NCBI GenBank assembly: GCA_018292915.2
Contig: JACVVK020000216.1
Coordinates: forward strand, 500,001-564,000
Direction: 5' to 3'
Length of the DNA: 64,000 nt
Source of the DNA: Batillaria attramentaria
Lineage: Eukaryota > Mollusca > Gastropoda > Batillariidae
Shown: piece by piece, positions 45,681 through 63,926 of the stretch
Layout: each line of letters starts with the position of its first letter
How positions within the stretch are numbered: the first letter of the stretch is position 1
Translations under genes and position numbers: made by a program
Notes under the pieces: generated by a model
What the model saw: only the letters and a program-made list of their open reading frames with translations
The model's database searches: none
What the model was told of the DNA's origin: nothing

Positions 45681-45858
45681 TGTGCTTCCCTTGGTATGAC
45701 ACGTCTTATGATGTGGATGAGTGCTGTAGTTCCCGGGCCTGGTTAATGCCTGGATATTTATGACATGAAGCGTGGAATGCGGCCCTGTCCCACAGTCCTA
45801 AACCACACGGACCTCTGTAGCATCATCTTACCATCATCCTCATCTCCATCATCACGCA
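45681..45858 (+). mobile_element. SINE-B copy, 3' part only
   Basis: Matches the body and tail of the fuller copy at 46635-47002 (TTCCCGGGCCTGGTTAATGC, GCGTGGAATGCGGCCCTGTC, AACCACACGGACCTC) and ends in CATCATC-type repeats. The tRNA-like head is missing. Confidence 0.75.
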
Positions 45859-45940
45859 TAATTAAAAAATTACCCCAGCTTCCGAGCCCTCCGTGGATTC
45901 CACCCATTACCAGGGAGGAATACCGGCAAAGAGTTGTGGC

Positions 45941-45947
<7 letters not shown>

Positions 45948-46013
<66 letters not shown>
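45948..46013. repeat. AC microsatellite
   Basis: Pure AC tract just after the SINE-B 3' fragment. Confidence 0.95.
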
Positions 46014-46015
<2 letters not shown>

Positions 46016-46634
46016 CACTGTTCTAACAGAACCCAACATCGCGTTAAATGTATCATTCCTGATGCCTGCTGTCCCACCAGATCAAATTACACGTTTGACC
46101 TTCCAAAGCTGGCGAGCCTTTCACAGCTACATGTATCCCAGGTTGAAATTGGGCAGGAGAGGTGGGGAGGGGGAGAGGGGGAGGGGTGTGAAACATGACC
46201 TGGTTGACCCAGGTAAGGTACGACTGAATCGTGTGCAGCAATAAAATCGGTGGACCGTGTCCAGGTACCCGTTTCGAGACGTCTTCGCCCGCTGTGTGGT
46301 ACGGTTTAATGTCACGCTTGACAAAATATCTGTGCAGCTGTAACGTCTCTCAGGTACATCTTGCATACTTTGGCGGTTACCATTTTAGTACCAGTGCAAG
46401 ATCCAGCTCTATTCGTGGGAAATTCTGTTCAGTGCATGTCGCGAGAAGAACACAAATTGAGTCGTTTGTTCCGGTAACAGGTAAGTGTGATGTGTTGGTA
46501 ATGTTGAGCAGACAAACCAGGAAGTAAAAATGATTTCACCCAGCGTAACTTGAGTGGTCTTTCCATAGCAGAGTTGCTAAGCTTCAGAGCACGGTACACA
46601 ACCTATTTATCGTATGATTACAAAGCTTCACCCG
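46014..46634. other. Interval with no recognised feature
   Basis: About 620 bases between an AC tract and SINE-B. It includes an AATAAA at about 46240 but no gene is recognised. Confidence 0.45.
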
Positions 46635-47002
46635 GTCCCCGTAGTGTAGTGGTTAGCACTTCGGACCATGGACCGGGAGACCCGGGTTCGAGTCCCAGCC
46701 GAGGCAAGCGGGATTTTTCCTACCTAGGTCGGCTCCTACCCAGAGCAGGTGTGCTATGGGCCCAATGGAAAGGCTGTTGCCACACAGCCGAGATTCACCC
46801 ACTTCACGGGTGCGACTTGGGGGGTGCTTCCCTTAGTATGACACGTCGTATGATGTAGATGATTACACGGCCGGCACCGCAGGTGCCGTAGTTCCCGGGC
46901 CTGGTTAATGCCGGGAGATTTATGACAGGAAGCGTGGAATGCGGCCCTGTCCCGCAGTCCCAAACCACACGGACCTCCATAGCATCATTTTATCATCATC
47001 CC
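46635..47002 (+). mobile_element. tRNA-derived SINE-B, near full length
   Basis: Head: CCGTAGTGTAGTGGTTAGCA (box A) and GGGTTCGAGTCCC (box B), resembling a His/Glu-type tRNA but with a mispaired anticodon stem and an 8-base loop. The body of about 290 bases ends in TATCATCATC. A second, 5'-truncated copy lies 950 bases upstream in the same orientation. Confidence 0.75.
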
Positions 47003-47458
47003 CATGATGTGGTGTCTATCACCGTACATGCACCAGTTAGACGCATGCACAGTTTTCAGTTGCACCGAGACGGCCACATAGAAAGAGTCTGTCTCATAGA
47101 AATGAACCACTTCACTTGCTAGTGAAGTGGGCAGTTGGCGCATGTTGTGGTTCACGTCTTGGCTGATATCTTTGCAACGACAGCGCCAAAATGGTTCATA
47201 TTTTGCTCACATCTAAATGGTACCATGTTATTGTCACCGTTGTAAGCCTAGGTCGGTCTGTGAGCTTAAAAGAGCTACAGGGTGTGTCTTTAATGCGACG
47301 TGTGATAAAAACGATCTAAAGTTTGAAGGATGGATGTATGTATTACCTAGGATCTCATTAACCTCTTGTAGACACTTCACACACAGCCTAGAGCTGGAGT
47401 TGACCGACCTTTTTTTTTTTGGGGGGGGGGGGGGGTGGCAAGCGTATGGGTTGTGAAA
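47003..47458. other. Interval with no recognised feature
   Basis: About 450 bases ending in a T-run/G-run (47411-47435). No gene. Confidence 0.45.
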
Positions 47459-47888
47459 TAATTAGGCTTTGCTGGTATAGTTCGCTCGTTAGGGAGTGTA
47501 AAGGTACCCCAGTCATTTGCAGAGGGAACGAATGTACCCCAGTTTTCCACTCAGCGGCGAGATCGCACCCTCACTGCGCGGGCCCCGGGGTGACTGTACC
47601 TTAACCTTCGGCCTGGTCAACTCTCGCGATATTTCCTCGCTGTTGTCGCCGAAACACCCGTTTCCGGGCAACCACACGGCTAGAAATTGCAATGGATATG
47701 CAAAACAAAATAATAAAAAAGAGAAAAAAATCTTCATGTGGCTACATTCTTGTAATGCTCTGCAGGATTTTGCAAAACGAAGTCAGCAATCACTTGACTT
47801 CATCTCGCGAGACCCAAATCCAGGGTACTTTGGCTTTTTCGCGCAGCGAGGGTGGAATCTCCCCGGTGAGTCGAGAGCTGGGTACATT

Positions 47889-47921
<33 letters not shown>

Positions 47922-47983
47922 CAAATGACTGGCGTACAATTATACTCTCTCACGGGCGAACCAGACCGACTGAGCAATAATTA
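47459..47983. mobile_element. Foldback element with about 130-bp imperfect TIRs
   Basis: The left arm (47459-47600) and right arm (about 47830-47983) are imperfect inverted repeats sharing TAATTA, GTTCGC, CCAGTCATTTGC and a GTACCC/AGATCGCACCCTC-like inner block in the same order. The right arm is broken by 30 consecutive C (47891-47920). The roughly 230-bp centre has no coding capacity. Confidence 0.6.
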
Positions 47984-48196
47984 GGGAGCGTTGTACATGT
48001 GGTTTAAGTTTTTTTTTTATGATCGAAATATTTTATGATTTGGGGGATGACTTTACTGCTTTAGCAAGCCCGAGGGCTGTAGACTGGCAGTCTGCAGATG
48101 ACGCCCGCACGCACACACACGGACGCACTCACGCGCCCACACCTCTGTGTATCTTTTTAAAAAAAATTATCTTTTTATTAACGCCCCAATACGTAC

Positions 48197-48590
48197 GACA
48201 GGCATACAAGGGCGTGTCGAAAACTTTTCCTCAAATGCTGTGCATCAGTATCGGTCACTGGGGTCACAATATTGCATGTGAAACCATTGTGGTGACTTTG
48301 GCCGGCGTACAAGTATTATGCTCTAGAAGCGTTCAGCCTTCTGACTAGGCAGCACTGGCTATTTTTGGCGACTTTGTCGATCGACGTGGTGTGTGGAAGC
48401 TTTAGGCTAGAGAAAGGGATATTTCTCTACTGTTAGAAGCCGCAAAGTCACCAAAATGGTCGCAATGGCCGAAAGGAACATCTATTCATCTGACAAACAG
48501 GCTTTGAGCTTTGTAAGCGGCAGTTTTTTTTCCCTCTGGACTCATTGTGAACATAGAGGCTTCAAAGGGCATCTTTGAATGTGAAAATTC
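48197..48590 (+). repeat. Dispersed repeat R1, copy A
   Basis: Contains in order GACAGGCATACAA, TGTGCATCAG, ACCATTGTGGTGACT, AAGCCGCAAAGTCACCAAAA and GAACATAGAGGCTTCAAA. Same order in copies at 52840-53365 and 61944-62385 (plus) and 49812-50125 (minus). Origin unknown. Confidence 0.75.
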
Positions 48591-48627
48591 GCAGACTTCT
48601 TTTTAGTACCGTAAAAACCACCCATGA

Positions 48628-48674
48628 ACACACACACACACGCACACGCGCACGCACGCACGCACGCACACACA

Positions 48675-48738
<64 letters not shown>

Positions 48739-48740
48739 CT
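48628..48740. repeat. CGCA tetranucleotide microsatellite
   Basis: About 100 bases of CGCA/CACA. It is flanked by a partial duplication of repeat R1 sequence (AAAATTCGCAG at about 48585 and 48793). Confidence 0.9.
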
Positions 48741-48820
48741 CTGTCCATCTCTGCAAAGAAAGACGTGAGTTCAAAATCCTTTCAATATCAAAATTCGCAG
48801 GCTCCTCTCTAATCACCCTT

Positions 48821-49136
<316 letters not shown>

Positions 49137-49263
49137 CAACGACACTTCGAAGTGTGTCAGATCCGACACACAGACATGCTTTCATTTTAAAAAAGTTTGT
49201 TTTGGACCAAATAATAATGAAAACGTTAGGTAAAATCACTTGCTCAACGACACTTCGAAGTGT
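49137..49263. repeat. Repeated palindrome ACACTTCGAAGTGT
   Basis: CAACGACACTTCGAAGTGTG occurs twice, 106 bases apart (about 49137-49157 and 49243-49263). The inner 14 bases are a perfect palindrome. Confidence 0.75.
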
Positions 49264-49378
49264 GACGGAATATGACACATACTTTAAAACTCGACATGGC
49301 GTCGACTGTAGTGCTAGAAGGAACATCTCATTTTTTTTTATTGTTCTCATTGTTCTTTTCCTTTTTCTCCTTTTGTCC

Positions 49379-49446
49379 GGGTGAGTGGATGGGTATTTGG
49401 GAGTTTAACGTCCTTTTCCATCACGTGTGGGTGATATCAAAAACGG
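49379..49446 (-). mobile_element. SINE-A fragment
   Basis: Minus-strand match to the 3' half of SINE-A (GTTTAACGTCCTTTTCCA and GTGGGTGATATCAAA). No TSD identified. Confidence 0.65.
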
Positions 49447-49811
49447 CTGATATTGTGATGGTTTGTAATGCGGAGAGGGTGGTGGGGGAGGGAGGAGGCA
49501 AGTCACATTTTCACTCTACATTTTTAAGATTGCTGCAAGACAGATCATCATTAGTTTTCCGGCGTTTAGGACGTCCTGTTACAAAACCCAGATCTTAGAA
49601 ATGAGAAGAAGTGACACATTCTTATTTCAGGACAAGTACCTTGAACTTAGACAAACTGAGTACGAGAGAAAAAACTCATCGCAGTTTTGTGACTCAGACC
49701 CGGAATAAAAATTCGACATCTAGGTCAGATTAAAATTTTTCAGCTGTCCCCGGAGATGAATCAAATGAACAGGACAGTTTTCGCTTCCGTCTGATTCTGA
49801 GGCATCAGCGC

Positions 49812-50125
49812 TTGTATCTTAAACCCTCTATGGCTGTTTACCAGATAGAAGGATGTATCATTTGGCCATACTGATCACCCGTATGTGGTGGAAAAGGACG
49901 TTAAACCCCCAAACACCCACCCACCCATCATTTGGCCATTGCAACCGTTTTCGTGACTTTATGGCTTCTGATATCAGAGAAATGTGGCTTTCTTTGAGCC
50001 TACTGTCTATTCCTGAACAGACTAGGACTCGACAAAAGCTTCTAAAAATAGCCACCAATCAGCGCCGTCTATCTGGTCCTCAGTCCGCAACCAAATAACG
50101 TTCTGTTCAGTACGCGGTACTTCTC
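49812..50125 (-). repeat. Dispersed repeat R1, copy D, interrupted by a SINE
   Basis: On the minus strand it matches copy C over GTACCGCGTACTGA, GGTTGCGGACTGAGGACCAG, GGCGCTGATTGGT and the AAGCCA/AAGTCACGAAAACGG block. It is split by the SINE-A fragment at 49870-49926. Confidence 0.75.
49870..49926 (+). mobile_element. SINE-A 57-bp 3' fragment with 13-bp TSD
   Basis: Only the last 57 bases of SINE-A are present, inside repeat R1, flanked by ATCATTTGGCCAT (49857-49869 and 49927-49939). Repeat R1 copy C has this sequence region uninterrupted (GGCAATGGCCAAATGAAAC), which confirms the insertion. Confidence 0.85.
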
Positions 50126-50140
50126 TGCTAGTTCTAGAGC

Positions 50141-50335
50141 AACATATAATAATAATAATAATTATTGTATAGGCGCTTTACCCAATTTCATGAATCTGCT
50201 GTTACCGTGTGTGCCCGCTTTTGGCCGCGAAACATCTTGCAAAGCTGATAATAATAATATTTATAGGGCGCCTATCCCCGAGGAACGAGCTCTAGGCGCC
50301 TTACAATCTAAAACGGCCGAAGTAAAAAAAAAAAA
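50141..50335 (-). repeat. Two ATT-tail repeat ends
   Basis: GTATAGGCGCTTTACCCAAT (50158-50178) and TATAGGGCGCCTATCCC (50260-50276), each beside an ATA/ATT run; related to 31865-31990 and 20087-20110. Both are minus-strand 3' ends. Confidence 0.55.
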
Positions 50336-50407
50336 AAAAAAACAAAAACATAAAACAACCCATTTACTCAATGTACACTACCTAAGAACAACTAAAAAAG
50401 TAAAGAG

Positions 50408-50408
<1 letters not shown>

Positions 50409-50486
<78 letters not shown>
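50409..50486. repeat. AC microsatellite
   Basis: Pure AC tract of about 78 bases. Confidence 0.95.
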
Positions 50487-50489
<3 letters not shown>

Positions 50490-51049
50490 AAACCAACACA
50501 ACTGAGTAGAAATGATAAAGGATAGGCAGAGACAATTAAAAACCAAGAACAAATACCAGTGATGGCACCACACCAGCATTTTCTCAGTGACAGCCCGACT
50601 TTCCTTGTAGCTCCTTGTATTCCCTGTGTTTGAGTCGTTCGTGCCAATGAAGTAAAAGGCTTGTAAGAAAATTGCGCCGCCGGATATACGGTTTGCAAAG
50701 TAGGTAGGCTTACTGCTACTAGCAATGATATGCGTTTATGTGTCACTGACTAAATGTTGAGTGAAACTGACGTGGCTATAGCTAAGTCGTGAAATGTCGC
50801 ACTTATAGAATGGATTTCGCCACGTGCTGATCTGTGAATGCGACAAGTTTTGTCACTGACATTCCAATCATTGTCTTCACTTTCGGTATGCATCGCGCTG
50901 AAGAGGAAATACACCAGGTACTCTCAACACTTTTGCTGATTTATTTTTTTCTCTCTCACAGTTTGTCGTCTCTGACAGTTTGTTTGTTGTTTCACAGTGA
51001 CCTTGTCACTGCGTGTCTCTTTTGACCTAATTTTTCCATAGTTTATTGG
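50487..51049. other. Interval with no recognised feature
   Basis: About 560 bases without gene, SINE or TIR signal. Confidence 0.45.
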
Positions 51050-51103
51050 CACGGCGAAAATGTTGACATTTTGTTTAGCAGTTATAGTGGCACATGCGAT
51101 TGA

Positions 51104-51172
<69 letters not shown>
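51050..51172 (+). repeat. Microsatellite-linked repeat, copy 2, with GT tract
   Basis: GAAAATGTTGACATTTTGTT, TAGTGGCACA and CGATTGACA lead straight into GT repeats (51103-51172). Sister of 43494-43648. Confidence 0.8.
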
Positions 51173-51358
51173 CGCGTGCCACAACTAATGTGTCTTTTGT
51201 TGTGTCTTTATTTGTGTGTCCTTTATTGTCTCTTTTATTGTGTCTTTTATTATGTGTCTTTTATTGTGTCTTTAATTGTGTCTTTTATTGTGTGTCTTTT
51301 ATCTGGCATTATGGTCATGCCATTTTATTTTATTTTATTTTGTCTTTCTAAACTTTGT

Positions 51359-51491
51359 GCTCGGGTCGTGAGTTCGTATCCCGGCTGGGGCCAAATATTT
51401 GTGCTGGCTTTTTCATCGTTGCCCCGTCTTTGATATCACCCGTACGTGGTGGAAAAGGACGTTAAACCCCTAAACATCCACCCCACCCACC
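51359..51491 (+). mobile_element. SINE-A copy, slightly 5'-truncated, 16-bp TSD
   Basis: Starts GCTCGGGTCGTGAGTTCG and runs to the CCACCCACC end. TCTTTCTAAACTTTGT flanks it (51343-51358 and 51492-51507). It inserted just ahead of the 3' end of another repeat (AAGCGCTTAGAGCTC, TATAAATA, ATT run, 51505-51572). Confidence 0.88.
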
Positions 51492-51500
51492 TCTTTCTAA

Positions 51501-51572
51501 ACTTTGTAAGCGCTTAGAGCTCGCTGAGTATAAGCGCTATATAAATATCCATTATTAATATTATTATTATTA
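51501..51572 (+). repeat. Repeat 3' end with ATT tail
   Basis: GTAAGCGCTTAGAGCTCGCT followed by GCGCTATATAAATATCC and ATT repeats. A similar end, GTGAAGCGCTTAGAGCTTTC, lies at 56656-56725. This layout is common at 3' ends of invertebrate SINEs and LINEs. Confidence 0.6.
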
Positions 51573-51992
51573 TATTCACATTTTCAGAGAGAAAATTTAG
51601 ACTGTAGAGCTTCACATCTGTTTCAGCCATAGGTCGTAGACCGATTCAGTCTCGAAATGTCCCATTACTCTCTTTCAAAGGCGGACATAACGATGTCCTG
51701 TCATCTCTGCACCACAAGAGGACATTATTTAGGACACATGTCCTGTACTTTTACCGTCAACCAGGAGATTTGTCCCATGATACTTCTCACGGATATGATG
51801 CGCTGGGGCTGTACATGCAGTATATGTATAATCTTACGTTAGACATTACAGTCTGTATCACAGTTTCAACAGTGTGTGCTTGTCAAGGTACAAGGTGTAT
51901 GTAGCTGTGTGTAGTCCAACCACTGTGGTAGTCATACTGTATACTGATCGCGGCTGGTGCGCACAGGGGCACATGGTTTAAGTCTCAGTACT

Positions 51993-52839
51993 TTTTGTCA
52001 CGCATACAACAACGCTGTGGCAATCTTTTTTTGTCACGCATACAACAACGTTATGGCAATCTTTTTTGTCACGCATACAACAATGCTATGGCAATCTTTT
52101 TTTGTCACGCATACAACAACGCTTTGGCATTTTTTGTCACGCATACAACAACGCTATGGCAAACTTTTTTGTCACGCATACAACAACGCTATGGCAATCT
52201 TTTTTTTGTCACGCATACAACAACGCTACGGCAATCCTTTTTCTGTCACGGATACAACGCTATGGCTATTTCTTTTCACGCATACAACGCTATGGCAATC
52301 TTTTTTTTTGCCACGCATACAACAACGCTATGGCATTTTTTTGTCACGAATACAACAACGCTATGGCAATTGTTTTTTTGTCACGCATACAACAACGCGA
52401 TGGCAATTTTTTTTGTCACGCATACAACAACGCTATGGCATTTTTTTGTCACGCATATAACAACGCTATGGCAATCTTTTTTTTGTCACGCATACAACAA
52501 CGTTATGGCAATCTTTTTTGTCACGCATACAACGACGCTATGGCATTCTTCTTTGTCACGGATACAACAACGCTATGGCAATCTTTTTTGTCACGGATAC
52601 AACAACGCTATGGCAATCTTTTTTTGTCACGCATACAACAACGTTATGGCAATCTTTTTTGTCACGCATACAACAACGCTATGGCAATCTTTTTTTGTCA
52701 CGGATACAACAACGCTATGGCAATTTTTTTTGTCACGCATACAACAACGTTATGGCAATCTTTTTTGTCACGCATACAACAACGCTATGGCAATCTTTTT
52801 TTGGTCACGCATACAACAACGCTATGGCAATTTTTTTCA
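51993..52839 (+). repeat. 36-bp minisatellite, about 24 copies
   Basis: The unit is GTCACGCATACAACAACG followed by CTATGGCAATC and a T-run of 5-9. About 24 copies, varying mostly in T-run length and a few point changes (GCATAC/GGATAC, GCTATGG/GTTATGG); two units lack one CAA. Because the unit has no stop in the forward frames, long forward reading frames exist; they are not genes. It abuts repeat R1 copy B directly. Confidence 0.92.
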
Positions 52840-52968
52840 TCGAATGAGAGTAATCTGTGCATCAGAGTCGGTCACCTGGGACACAATATAGAGTCTGAAA
52901 CCATTGTGGTGACTCGGGTTGGCGTACATGTTGTTCTACGTATGTAGAAGCGTACCGTCTGAACACCA

Positions 52969-53008
<40 letters not shown>

Positions 53009-53365
53009 AATTACACTTGTAGAGCGCGGAGTTCTGCGTAGGAAATGCGCTTTTGCTCACGCATACACACAACATTCACACGCACACATTTATACGCATC
53101 AATACTAGGCTGATAGCGCTGATTAGTGGGCCATTTTTAGTAACTTGATCATATCGGCGTGTGGTACAGTTATGGAAGCGTCAGACCAAAGACAGTCATA
53201 TTTCTCTACTATTACAAGCCGCAAAGTCACCAAAATGGTCGCAATGACCAAAAGGAACACCCATTCATCAGACAAATATGCTTTGAGCTTTGTAAGCGTG
53301 AGTTTTCCCCCCCTGAGAACTCATTACGAACATAGCGCCTTTAAGCTGATGTCATCTGAATGTTT
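52840..53365 (+). repeat. Dispersed repeat R1, copy B
   Basis: Matches copies A and C (TCTGTGCATCAGAGTCGGTC, ACCATTGTGGTGACTCGG, AAGCCGCAAAGTCACCAAAA, CGAACATAGCGCCTTTAA). An ACT run (52970-53008) and a short GAGCGC/AC insert interrupt it. Confidence 0.75.
52970..53008. repeat. ACT trinucleotide microsatellite
   Basis: About 13 ACT units inside repeat R1 copy B. Confidence 0.95.
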
Positions 53366-53458
53366 CAGCAACCTATAACCTTAGTGAACTGATAGCTCGG
53401 ACACAATCCTGCCACACTGTGGTAGGCCTGCCGACGGATTGACGCTAAAGAAGTGTGG

Positions 53459-53620
53459 GGAGCCGGGGTGGTCGAATGGTAGAGATTTGTAATGCTCGGG
53501 TCGTGAGTTCGATCCCGGCTGGGGCCAAATATTTGTGCTGGCTTTTTCATCGTTGCCCCCTCTTTGATATCACCCTATGTGGTGGAAAAGGACGTTAAAC
53601 CCCCCAAACACCCACCCACC
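53459..53620 (+). mobile_element. SINE-A, full length, perfect 16-bp TSD
   Basis: Head GGAGCCGGGGTGGTCGAATG (box A), box B GGTCGTGAGTTCGATCCCGG, body CCAAATATTTGTGCTGGC, core GGTGGAAAAGGACGTTAAAC and end CACCCACCCACC, 162 bases in all. CGCTAAAGAAGTGTGG flanks it without mismatch (53443-53458 and 53621-53636), so the insertion is recent. Mobilised in trans by a LINE, by analogy with other SINEs. Confidence 0.9.
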
Positions 53621-53636
53621 CGCTAAAGAAGTGTGG

Positions 53637-54830
53637 TAGCAGATCTATCCTTTCTTCACCTGATTAATATGCTTTCCTCGAATAAACGAAAGAGCTTTTT
53701 AGTAACCTACTTTACTTTATCCTTCAGTTGTGCACGGTCAGACCCAAACTGATTTTTTTTTATCAGACCTGGAAACACCAACAACAAGAAGAAGAAAACT
53801 AAAACAAATAAAAACAAACGAAGCAAAAAACAACAAACAAAGAAACAGAAAGTACTCGCCCAAACAACAAAGACAACAACAACAACGAACCAGCCAACCA
53901 GCCAAACGTACACAATTAAACAATGCGATACGCCCCCCCCCCCCCCCACACACGCACACAAAGAAGAAGAAGAAGAATGAAGGTGCTTGTGACTGTTTAA
54001 AATGTCTATTTGTTTCTTTCTTCCAACAGGCAAGATGTTGACGGAAAAAGATCACGGATCAAGTCACACTTCAGTAATTCCAGATGGAGGAAAACACCTT
54101 CCCTGACAACCGTGGGAAGGTCGTAGCAACAGGAAGGCGGCCCATGACAACGGACTTACGTCACAACGGACTTTCGTCACAAGGGCTGTAACATTGACAA
54201 GATGAACTAGTAAGGGATGCAGCCCCTTGAAATAGTTCGTGTTAAAAGAAGTACTGTTTACGTGATCACCCATCCTGAGTGAGGCAACTTAGATCTATAA
54301 ATGAATAGGGAGTTTTGAGCGCCTCCACTCAGTGTCACAAAGGCCGGAACAGTTGTTGAAGAAAGGCGGAAGCCAGTGGATCAGTGGGTCTGACCTTAGA
54401 CGTTCAGGTCCCACGCCCGTGTCAGATAGCATCAGTGCACTTAAAGACGCAGTGATTGTGAAAATGTCCGACCCAAAATTAGAACTCAGTTCCGCTTTGT
54501 CGTATAACAACTTCATTGTTGAGATCACGCTTCACGCTCAAAAGCACCCGGAACATTTTCTCTAGTGTCTGCACGCGCGCACGCACTGAAGCGGTGAATG
54601 GCCGGAACAGTTTTCATTGGCTGAGAGTTGTCCATCGGCGTTCATTTCACTGATTTATCATCAGCCAGATGAGTCTTTGGCGAGTTGTCCCATGGCGAGG
54701 ACAACAATATCCGCAAACGTTCTGCTGTTTGGATGAAGTATATAGATCTCATTATTTGTCCTAATTTACGCCGAAACTTCTAGAAGGATCACCATTCTGT
54801 GAGCGCAAGAAACATGGAGCTCAAATTAGT
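53637..54830. other. Interval with no recognised gene
   Basis: A-rich CAA/AAC sequence (53780-53930), a C run (53934-53947), then unique sequence. A 77-codon frame at 54332-54565 has no recognisable features. Confidence 0.45.
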
Positions 54831-55335
54831 GCTGTTGTTTTTCACCCTGTTGCCGCGTCGCTGATACCACGTGGCAAAAAAAAAAAAAGACGTTAGACCC
54901 ACCAAAAGACCAACTAGTTAGCCAGTCGGAGACGAACAGATCGAAGCTAAATCCCAGCTGATGCATACGCGTTCCATCGGAATGTTTTCATCGCTGTTGC
55001 TCCGCTGAAATTAAGGCGTTAAGCCACCAAAGACCAACTACCAAGCCAGTCACAAATAACAGGCCGAAAATGAAGTCCACCTGACGCTTATACGTTCCAG
55101 TGTAATGCTGTTTTCATCTCTGTTGCTCCCTTGATACTACACGGCGAAAAAAAAAGAAAAGAAAAAAAGAAGAAGAAGAAGAAAAAAAAAAAAGCGTTAA
55201 ACCACCAAAAGACCAAGTGACCAGACAGTGAGAGTCGAACAGGTCTAAGCTGGATCCCAGTTGAAGTATGCACGTTCCGGTGTGATGATAGTTTTCTTCG
55301 GTTGATATTACGTAGCGAAAAAAAAAAAAAGAAAA
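54831..55335 (+). repeat. Degenerate tandem array of SINE-like units
   Basis: Four units of about 130-180 bases share TTTTCATCNCTGTTGCTCC-type sequence, a TGATAYYAC block, an A-run, GCGTTAAACCACCAAAAGACCA and AAGCTGGATCCCAG. The order resembles the 3' half of SINE-A (TTTTTCATCGTTGCCCC, GATATCACC, GGAAAAGGACGTTAAAC). The array ends about 100 bases before the CABIT start codon. Confidence 0.6.
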
Positions 55336-55430
55336 AAGAAAAAAGGTGCACATACGCACCAGTATCACGTGACCGACATTCCAAGTAGTTACCTTGACAC
55401 TCTTAGATCTTACGCGGTTGTAATCGCAGC

Positions 55431-63926
<8,496 letters not shown>

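Noticed and set aside
46635..46710. Second tRNA gene
   Set aside because: Box A and box B are present, but the anticodon stem mispairs, the loop is 8 bases and the sequence continues into a SINE body with a second genomic copy.
51995..52947. Forward reading frames of 290-plus codons across the minisatellite
   Set aside because: All are translations of the 36-bp unit, which lacks stop codons in the forward frames. No start context, splice logic or homology.
54332..54565. 77-codon plus-strand frame
   Set aside because: No recognisable family; an equally long frame runs on the opposite strand. Left as unassigned.
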